From positions 1 to 14,781 of the forward strand of contig CAZIHO010000091.1 in assembly GCA_964538875.1 (NCBI GenBank): a stretch of 14,781 bases of DNA, written 5' to 3'. Numbering within the stretch: the stretch's first letter is position 1; every line of letters begins with the position of its first letter. The notes beneath the pieces are model-generated. The model was not told the origin of the DNA. It saw only the letters and a list, made by a program, of their open reading frames with translations, and searched no databases. Positions 1 through 4,991 of this stretch are shown piece after piece. The position numbers and the translations under genes were made by a program. Source of the stretch: CAZIHO01 sp964538875. GTDB taxonomy: Bacteria > Pseudomonadota > Gammaproteobacteria > Chromatiales > Chromatiaceae.

Positions 1-2011
1 CGGGCGCCGCCAGCAGCAGCGCCAGGGCGGCGGCCGGGTTAGCCCGGCCACCCCGGTGAGGCCAGGTCTTGACCGCCAGCCGCCAACCCCGGCGGCGGCG
101 GTGTGCCAGAGCCTGGCCAACCGCATCGGCACGGGGCTGCTCCTGGATTCGATGGCTGGGCCGGACGCCCACCGGGCACAGGGCGGTGGAGGCACTGTCA
201 TCCAGGCCCACCCAGTTGATGGGCAACCCAAAGAATCCCGCCGCGCCCAGGGTCTCCACCTCTGGATTCAGTTCTTCCAAATGGCGGCGTAGCCCCTCTT
301 CCCGGTCGTCCATGCAGCAGACCACCTGGGCGGCGGGCCGGGTGGTCCGGGTCAGCCAGCGGCCGCGCCCCCGGTTTTGCGCCAGCGCCGCCAGAATTTG
401 CTCCCGGAAATGGCGCTCGTAGGCGCGCAGCCATAGATAGCCGGCCCGCTCCGGGTCCAGCCGCGCCAAATCCTTCAGCAGGCCCACCGCCCCTTCACTA
501 CCCAAGGCCCGCACCTGGGCGCCGCCTAGGCCGAGGTGTTGAGCCAGTCGAAACAGGGGCCAGGCGTCCCCGCAGGGGCTATGCTGGCTCCCGGCGCCGG
601 TGGAGCCCCGCTTCCGCCAAGTCCAGATGAGCTGGGCCAGGTGGCGCCAGCGGGGCCCTTCCCGCCCTTCCTCACCCTCCGGGGCCAGCAGGGCCAGGCG
701 TTGGGCGCGGGTGGCCAGGTGTTCCGGTAGACGCCCCTCAAACAGCGCCTGGCGTACCAGGAATTCCGCCGGATGTTGCCGAAAATGGGCGCGCAACAGG
801 TCCAGATCCGGTTCCAGGCGCCAGTATCGGGAGCACAGCCGCTGGGCGAACAGCCGCTCCAACACCAGGCGCACCGCCAGGTAGTCCAGCAGGGTGACCA
901 GTTGCGGCTGGCCCTGGTAGCCGGGACGCCGCTCCCGCCAGGCCACCATGCCGGACCAACCCGGCAATTCCAGGGCCAGACGTTCCAGATAGCCCACCCA
1001 GCGGGACTGGGGCAGACCCAGCCGGGTCAGTTCCTCCACCACCGTTTCCAGGGGGTCCTCCGGCAGGTAGCGCACCTGGTCCACCCACTCGCCCATGCCT
1101 TCCAGCAGCCAGGTAAAGGACCGTCGGCTGGCACGCCGCCAGGCGGTGTAGAAGCCCTCGTCCCGCTCCCGGTGATGCCAAGGGGCTAGACCCTGGTCGA
1201 GGAAATTGGCCAGGTTGCGGATCAGGTAGGGCACCAGTAATTCGTTCAAATCCTGGCCGGACAACACCAGCAGCAGTCCCCGCAGGCTCAGGTCCCGGCC
1301 GACCCGCTCCCATAGCCGCTCAAGATCGGCCAGGGCGTCCGAGCGCAGGTGGCGCCAGGCCCGGTGCCCCAGATGCGCCTCGGCGTCGCCGCCCTCGCCC
1401 ACCAGATCCCGCAACTGATCCGGCGTCAGTTCCTGGGCTTCCTCCGCGTGCAGGGGCAGCCGCTCCAGCCCCAGCACTTCCAGGCAGGCGCTCCACAAGT
1501 CGGCGGTGGCCTGGGGTTCCGGCAGCCCCGCCTGGGCCAGCAGCCGGGCCGCCACCTCGGCCGGCAGGTCCCGCTGTAACCGGGTGAGAACGTCCCGCTC
1601 GTCGATTTCCCAGTGCAGACGGGCCGGGTCGATGGGGTCCAGGGGCCAGCGCAGCGCCGCCAGATACAGATCCCGCCGGGTCAGGGACGGATCGACGCCG
1701 GGTACCAGCAACTGATCCACCGCCAGATCCGGCTCCCGGTCCAATTCGGCGTTGAGATCCGCCAGATCGATCCGGCCCGCCTGCAACCAACCCCGGAATT
1801 GGCTGAGCGGCGCGTAACCCTGGGCGCCGGTGGTGCGCTGGCTGGCGGCCAGGGCGTCCGGGAACGGCAAATGTTGGTAGCCGTGCAGGGTGTTGTGATG
1901 GACGAAATCCCGGATCGGCGCCTGGCCCGGCAAACGGTGGGCCAGGTGCTCCAAGGCCCGGAGGATGCGGGCGCAAACGTCGTCTTGCAGGGGAGATTCT
2001 GGTTGATGCAT
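1..2011 (-). CDS. dabA: DabA-type inorganic carbon transporter subunit (DUF2309/UPF0753), N-terminal 670 residues, cut by the window edge
   Basis: I translated the minus strand from the ATG at 2011-2009 and found an open frame of 670 codons with no stop to base 1; the C-terminus lies outside. Residues 35-50 read DFVHHNTLHGYQHLPF, the N-terminal hallmark of the DUF2309 family. Residues 565-580 read CCMDDREEGLRRHLEE, which holds the Cys-x-Asp pair (C566, D568) that binds zinc in DabA; AGFFGLP follows at 591-597. The later His and Cys ligands are outside the window. In characterised DAB systems DabA is a cytoplasmic, zinc-containing, carbonic-anhydrase-like protein that works with a membrane partner to accumulate bicarbonate. 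The first zinc ligand lies near residue 566, against about 351 in Halothiobacillus DabA, so this is a long-N-terminus variant. The start lies one base beyond the stop of the NuoM-like gene, so translation is probably coupled. Family assignment is firm; transport activity is inferred. Confidence 0.93.
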   Translation of the reverse strand, partial: MHQPESPLQDDVCARILRALEHLAHRLPGQAPIRDFVHHNTLHGYQHLPFPDALAASQRTTGAQGYAPLSQFRGWLQAGRIDLADLNAELDREPDLAVDQLLVPGVDPSLTRRDLYLAALRWPLDPIDPARLHWEIDERDVLTRLQRDLPAEVAARLLAQAGLPEPQATADLWSACLEVLGLERLPLHAEEAQELTPDQLRDLVGEGGDAEAHLGHRAWRHLRSDALADLERLWERVGRDLSLRGLLLVLSGQDLNELLVPYLIRNLANFLDQGLAPWHHRERDEGFYTAWRRASRRSFTWLLEGMGEWVDQVRYLPEDPLETVVEELTRLGLPQSRWVGYLERLALELPGWSGMVAWRERRPGYQGQPQLVTLLDYLAVRLVLERLFAQRLCSRYWRLEPDLDLLRAHFRQHPAEFLVRQALFEGRLPEHLATRAQRLALLAPEGEEGREGPRWRHLAQLIWTWRKRGSTGAGSQHSPCGDAWPLFRLAQHLGLGGAQVRALGSEGAVGLLKDLARLDPERAGYLWLRAYERHFREQILAALAQNRGRGRWLTRTTRPAAQVVCCMDDREEGLRRHLEELNPEVETLGAAGFFGLPINWVGLDDSASTALCPVGVRPSHRIQEQPRADAVGQALAHRRRRGWRLAVKTWPHRGGRANPAAALALLLAAP

Positions 2012-2012
2012 G

Positions 2013-3479
2013 TCAGGGCCCCGCGAAGATGTCGCTGACTCGCCCCAGGGTCGCCGCCATCAGATCCAGTCCGCCGGCTGGGAGCAGGCCCAGCACCAGA
2101 CTGCCGCCGATCAGGATGGCCGCCGCCCAGGTTTCGCTGGTGCCCATATCGGTCAGGCCCTGGACGTGGGCCGGCGCCGGCCCGGTGCAGAGCTGGCCCA
2201 GGGCCCGAATCGCGTAGGCGGCGCCCACCAGTACCCCGATACTCAGGGGCAGCACGCCCCAGCCCCAGGCTTGGAAGCCCCCCACCAGGGTGTGCAATTC
2301 CGCCACAAAACCGGCGGTGCCCGGCAGACCGATGGCGGTGATGAAGGCCAGGGCGGCAAAGGCGGCGAAGCGGGGCGCGATGGGGGTCAGGTTGCCGTAG
2401 TCCCCCAACTGGCGGGTGTGGGTGCGTTCGTACAGAAGCCCGATGAGCAGGAACAGGGCCGCCGCCACCAAGCCATGGGCGATCATCTGCCAGAGGGCGC
2501 CGGTCAACCCGGCCAGGTTGAGGCTGCTGATCCCCAGCATCACCACGCCCATGTGACTCACGGACGAATAGGCGATCATGGCCTTGAGGTCAGTCTGGCG
2601 CCAGGCCAGCAGCCCGCCGTAGAGGAGACTGACCAGCGCCAGCGTCCCCAACATATCCTGTAGCGCCAAGGCCGCCACCGGCAGGGTTTGGACGGCGCGC
2701 AGCAGACCATAGGCACCCATCTTGAGCAGGATGCCGGACAGCAGGATCGACACTGGGCTCGGTGCCTGCACATGGGCCAGGGGCAACCAGCCGTGGATTG
2801 GAAACAGGGGTAGCTTGACGCCGAAGCCCACCAGTAAACCGAGGAACACCAGGATCTGGGTACCCCTAGGCAACTGGGCGCCCTGGGCCGCCAATTGCGG
2901 CATGCCGAAGGAATGGATGCCGGCGGCGTCGAACAGCACCAGCAGGCCCAGCAGCATGAAAACCGAACCGCCCATGGTATAGAGGACGAAGTTGAGGGCC
3001 GCGCCCTGGCGCTGGGGACCGCCCCAACGGTCGATGAGGAAAAACAGGGGAATCAGGGTCAGTTCCCAGAACAGGTAGAACAGGGACCAGTCCTGGGCCA
3101 GGAACACCCCCAGCAGCGCCGATTCCAGCGCCAGCATGGCCTGATAGTAGCCCCGCGCCCGTTCCTTGATCGAGCGGGACGCCACCAGGGCCACCCAGCA
3201 CAGCAGGGTCGCCAGCAACAGCATGGGCAGGGAAATGCCGTCCACCGCCAGGTAATAGGCCATGCCTAGGCGGGGGCTCCAGTCCAGGTGTTCAACCAAC
3301 TGCAGGCCGGCCTGCCGGGGTTCGAAGCGGGTCAGCAGAGACCAAGCGACCAGCATCGTGCCGGTGCCGGCCCCCAGGGCGACCCGGCGTACCCAGACCG
3401 GGCGTTCCCTAGGCACCCCGAACAGGGCCAGGGCGCCCAGCATCGGCAGGGCCAGCAGCAGGGTCAGGGCGTGGCGCAT
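2013..3479 (-). CDS. NuoM-like proton-translocating membrane subunit, probable DabB-type partner of DabA
   Basis: This 488-residue, very hydrophobic protein belongs to the Proton_antipo_M family (antiporter-like subunits of complex I and Mrp). It resembles NuoM (about 509 residues) more than NuoL: VDGIS at 79-83, FWELTLIPLFFLI at 137-149, GVKLPLFPIHGWLP at 220-233 and LLKMGAYGLLR at 251-261. The charged residues needed for proton transfer in NuoM all appear kept: Glu139 (FWE), Lys222 (GVK), Lys253 (LLK) and Glu394 (AEL). No other complex I gene lies in the window, and dabA follows after one base. The likely job is therefore to let protons or sodium through to drive DabA, not respiration. A GAGGAGG ribosome site overlaps the stop of the HD gene, about 13 bases before the ATG. 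A stray nuoM copy is the alternative, made unlikely by the dabA overlap. Confidence 0.9.
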   Translation of the reverse strand: MRHALTLLLALPMLGALALFGVPRERPVWVRRVALGAGTGTMLVAWSLLTRFEPRQAGLQLVEHLDWSPRLGMAYYLAVDGISLPMLLLATLLCWVALVASRSIKERARGYYQAMLALESALLGVFLAQDWSLFYLFWELTLIPLFFLIDRWGGPQRQGAALNFVLYTMGGSVFMLLGLLVLFDAAGIHSFGMPQLAAQGAQLPRGTQILVFLGLLVGFGVKLPLFPIHGWLPLAHVQAPSPVSILLSGILLKMGAYGLLRAVQTLPVAALALQDMLGTLALVSLLYGGLLAWRQTDLKAMIAYSSVSHMGVVMLGISSLNLAGLTGALWQMIAHGLVAAALFLLIGLLYERTHTRQLGDYGNLTPIAPRFAAFAALAFITAIGLPGTAGFVAELHTLVGGFQAWGWGVLPLSIGVLVGAAYAIRALGQLCTGPAPAHVQGLTDMGTSETWAAAILIGGSLVLGLLPAGGLDLMAATLGRVSDIFAGP

Positions 3480-3498
3480 GGGGCGGCTGCCGACCTCC

Positions 3499-4104
3499 TC
3501 AGGCGGCGCCGGACCGGCTGGCGGCGATCAAATCTTCCAGCAGACCCAGGGTGAAGCCCAGTTCACTGACCAATCCGGCCGGGGCGCCCGCCTGCCGGAA
3601 CGCGGCTAACAGACCCCGGTAATACCAGAGGAGTTGCTCCCGGTCGGCGCTGAACCGCTCCCACAGGGTCTCACCCACCAGCCGGTAATCGCTCAGGATG
3701 GAGCGGGCGTTGTGCAATTTGTCTGCGGCAGAAACCCGCAGTACCGGCAGGGGCGCCTGGGGCAAATGGGCCAGATAGGCTTCCTTGCGGGCGCGCCAGG
3801 GCGGCTTGGGCATCTGCTGGGTATCGGTGCAGGCTTCCACGATGGCCAGCACCGGTGCGCCGAAGCGCCGCGCCAGTTCCGCCCGCAACACCGCCGGCCC
3901 GCCGGGGAAGTGATGGCCCTGGTCCTCCAGGGTGTCGTGCAACAGGGCAGCGATGGCCTGATCCTCGTCGCCCCCATGCTCCAGCACCAGAGACGCTACC
4001 GCCAGCAAATGGGAACTGTACGGAATAGAGGTGCCCTTGCGCTTTTGGCTGGCGTGCAGGTCCAGGGCGAAGGCGCAGGCGTCGGCGAAGCGTTCGGTCA
4101 GCAT
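3499..4104 (-). CDS. Stand-alone RelA/SpoT-like HD-domain phosphohydrolase
   Basis: This 201-residue protein is a single HD domain of the type found at the N-terminus of SpoT and in small alarmone hydrolases. The signature pieces are in order: HASQKRKG at 17-24, YSSHLLAVA at 29-37, LLHDTLED at 54-61 and AADKLHNAR at 126-134. The expected metal ligands are His32, His56, Asp57 and Asp128, and all are present. There is no synthetase, TGS or ACT domain, so if it acts on (p)ppGpp it can only hydrolyse it; other nucleotide substrates are equally possible. The frame stays open about 103 codons further upstream, but that part lies inside the neighbouring gene and is low-complexity. The ATG at 4104-4102, eight bases after the stop of the CoA-binding gene, is therefore chosen. 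It sits 19 bases before the NuoM-like gene, in the same apparent operon. Its substrate and its link to carbon uptake are unknown. Confidence 0.85.
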   Translation of the reverse strand: MLTERFADACAFALDLHASQKRKGTSIPYSSHLLAVASLVLEHGGDEDQAIAALLHDTLEDQGHHFPGGPAVLRAELARRFGAPVLAIVEACTDTQQMPKPPWRARKEAYLAHLPQAPLPVLRVSAADKLHNARSILSDYRLVGETLWERFSADREQLLWYYRGLLAAFRQAGAPAGLVSELGFTLGLLEDLIAASRSGAA

Positions 4105-4112
4105 GGAACGTC

Positions 4113-4526
4113 TCAGAACTGCCGGGTTTTCAGCATGACCAGGGTACAGCCCTCGATGCCGGCAATGCCCGCCGCCCGCAGGTGCTGGTCCAATTCCGGG
4201 GATTCGCTGCCCGGATTGAAAATGACCCGGCCCGGCTGAAGATCCAGGATGTCGTCGATCAGGAGACGGGACCGGTCCGCGCCCACATAGAGGGTGAGGG
4301 TATGCACCCGTTCCCGGATCACACGCAGGTTGGTGACGGTGGCGATGCCCTCGATATGGGACTCCCGGGGATGCACTGGAATCACCCGGTAACCCATTTC
4401 CCGCAGCAGGCAAACCGCCTGGTTAGAATAGCGTTCTGGCTTGGGACTGGCTCCCAACACCACCACCAGATGCTCGGCCGGATCGGCCGGCCAGGGCGAA
4501 TGAGTCGCCGGCGTTGCTGCCGCCAT
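4113..4526 (-). CDS. CoA-binding domain protein (CoA_binding_2, YccU-like)
   Basis: This 137-residue protein is one small Rossmann fold. VVVLGASPKPERYSNQAV at 21-38 is the nucleotide-binding loop (Gly25-Ala-Ser27), followed by GYRVIPVHPRESHIEG at 45-60, FNPGSESPEL at 103-112 and a conserved Cys127 in GIEGCTLVML. These match the CoA_binding_2 family, whose members bind CoA or acyl-CoA; most have no known reaction. It appears to be the first gene of the four-gene minus-strand run ending in dabA. The start is well supported: GGAGGGG (4537-4531) lies four bases before the ATG at 4526-4524. It could be a CoA-responsive regulator of its neighbours, but nothing in the sequence proves this. The family call is firm, the role open. 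Confidence 0.85.
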   Translation of the reverse strand: MAAATPATHSPWPADPAEHLVVVLGASPKPERYSNQAVCLLREMGYRVIPVHPRESHIEGIATVTNLRVIRERVHTLTLYVGADRSRLLIDDILDLQPGRVIFNPGSESPELDQHLRAAGIAGIEGCTLVMLKTRQF

Positions 4527-4743
4527 GGTTCCCCTCCATTGCTGACATGAAATAGACCTGGGCCATACCCCGGGCCGGGCTGAGCCGGGAGGGCTGCCCG
4601 GTCGCGCAAGCCAAGACCGGGCCGGTACCGGCGTCCCTACAATAGGCCGGATGGGTCTATTGGGGGTAGATCAATAGTGTAACGGCAAGGCGGGGAGCAA
4701 CGAAGCCGGAACCGGACCGGGGTTCCGGTCTAAACCCCAGGAC
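4527..4743. other. Intergenic leader upstream of the CoA-binding/HD/NuoM-like/dabA run
   Basis: No gene was found here. The stretch must hold the promoter of the four-gene minus-strand run, but no convincing -35/-10 pair was seen on that strand. It contains a perfect 8-bp inverted repeat, CCGGAACC at 4706-4713 and GGTTCCGG at 4721-4728, without a T run, so it is a hairpin but not a terminator. It also contains three CAATAG-type elements: CAATAG at 4640-4645, and CTATTG (4657-4662) facing CAATAG (4672-4677) across nine bases. These could be operator sites. Confidence 0.4.
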
Positions 4744-4784
4744 AAAAAAAACCCCGGTACCGAAAGGGGCACGGTAACCGGGGT
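4744..4784 (-). terminator. Strong rho-independent terminator downstream of polA
   Basis: Read on the minus strand, ACCCCGGT-T-ACC (4784-4773) pairs with GGT-ACCGGGGT (4761-4751), giving 11 base pairs with one bulged T and an 11-base C-rich loop. Seven unpaired Ts follow directly (4750-4744). This is a textbook intrinsic terminator. It faces transcripts coming from polA, whose stop codon is about 210 bases upstream, and would shield the CoA-binding operon from them. Confidence 0.92.
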
Positions 4785-4862
4785 CACTTACTCCCGGCTG
4801 GGGCGGCCGGGATGCGGGCCGCCAAGGGAGGGGAATGCGGCCCTGGCGTTGTTTAACGCTTA
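4744..4862 (-). ncRNA. Candidate structured small RNA downstream of polA (Spot 42/ErsA position)
   Basis: About 118 bases of minus strand carry four hairpins in a row with no coding frame of note. The first is GCGTT/AACGC (4859-4855 with 4850-4846). The second is a perfect 7-bp stem GGGCCGC/GCGGCCC (4843-4837 with 4822-4816), whose 14-base loop shows CCCCTCCC. The third is TCCCGGC/GCCGGGA (4812-4806 with 4798-4792) with loop CGCCCCA. The fourth is the terminator. C-rich loops that can pair with ribosome binding sites are typical of trans-acting small RNAs. Spot 42 (enterics, vibrios) and ErsA (Pseudomonas) are encoded directly downstream of polA on the same strand; I see no sequence identity with Spot 42, only the same position. 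The 5' end is a guess from the promoter-like patch. The structure could instead be just the polA 3' UTR. Confidence 0.42.
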
Positions 4863-4866
4863 CCCT

Positions 4867-4895
4867 ATAGATAGGTTAATCCAGCGAAAGTTCAA
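4867..4895 (-). promoter_or_regulatory. Possible promoter for the candidate small RNA
   Basis: On the minus strand TTGAAC (4895-4890, five of six bases matching TTGACA) is followed by weak -10 choices. TATCTA (4873-4868) lies after 16 bases and TCTATA (4871-4866) after 18. The patch is clearly more AT-rich than the surrounding DNA, as expected of a promoter in a GC-rich genome. The -10 match is poor, so the call is tentative. Confidence 0.3.
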
Positions 4896-4916
4896 TAGGC
4901 CGGTTCATTAGGGGCG

Positions 4917-4928
4917 TTTAGATCTAAA
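4917..4928. promoter_or_regulatory. Perfect 12-bp palindrome TTTAGATCTAAA, possible operator
   Basis: TTTAGATCTAAA is perfectly self-complementary and lies in the AT-rich patch between the polA stop and the candidate small RNA, about 22 bases upstream of the TTGAAC element on the minus strand. That spacing suits a binding site for a dimeric activator. A 12-base perfect AT-rich palindrome is not expected often in DNA this GC-rich. No regulator is recognised from the site. Confidence 0.3.
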
Positions 4929-4991
4929 TATCGGGAATAAATCCGGCTGGGCCCCGGGCCAGCTTCCCGCTTGGTCCTATGGAAATTCCGG

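Larger units (their letters stand above)
4640..4903. repeat. Direct 11-bp repeat CAATAGGCCGG flanking the small-RNA region
   Basis: CAATAGGCCGG occurs exactly at 4640-4650 and again at 4893-4903. The second copy overlaps the TTGAAC element of the putative small-RNA promoter; the first is upstream of the CoA-binding gene. It could be a shared regulator site or chance; only two full copies were found. Confidence 0.35.

Noticed and set aside
198..1976. Several minus-strand open frames (738-1313, 1320-1976 and others) and plus-strand frames over the first 2 kb
   Set aside because: They are shadows of the continuous 670-codon DabA frame, which carries the recognisable DUF2309 motifs.
2010..2663. 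A 217-codon plus-strand frame opposite the NuoM-like gene
   Set aside because: The Gln/Gly/His-rich product is typical of the antisense of membrane-protein codons, and it has no start-site context.
4105..4413. N-terminal extension of the HD-domain protein by 103 codons
   Set aside because: The added part overlaps the CoA-binding gene, is low-complexity, and lies before the point where HD family similarity starts.
4706..4728. CCGGAACC/GGTTCCGG hairpin as a second terminator
   Set aside because: There is no T run on either strand after the stem; it is kept only as a possible hairpin in the leader.
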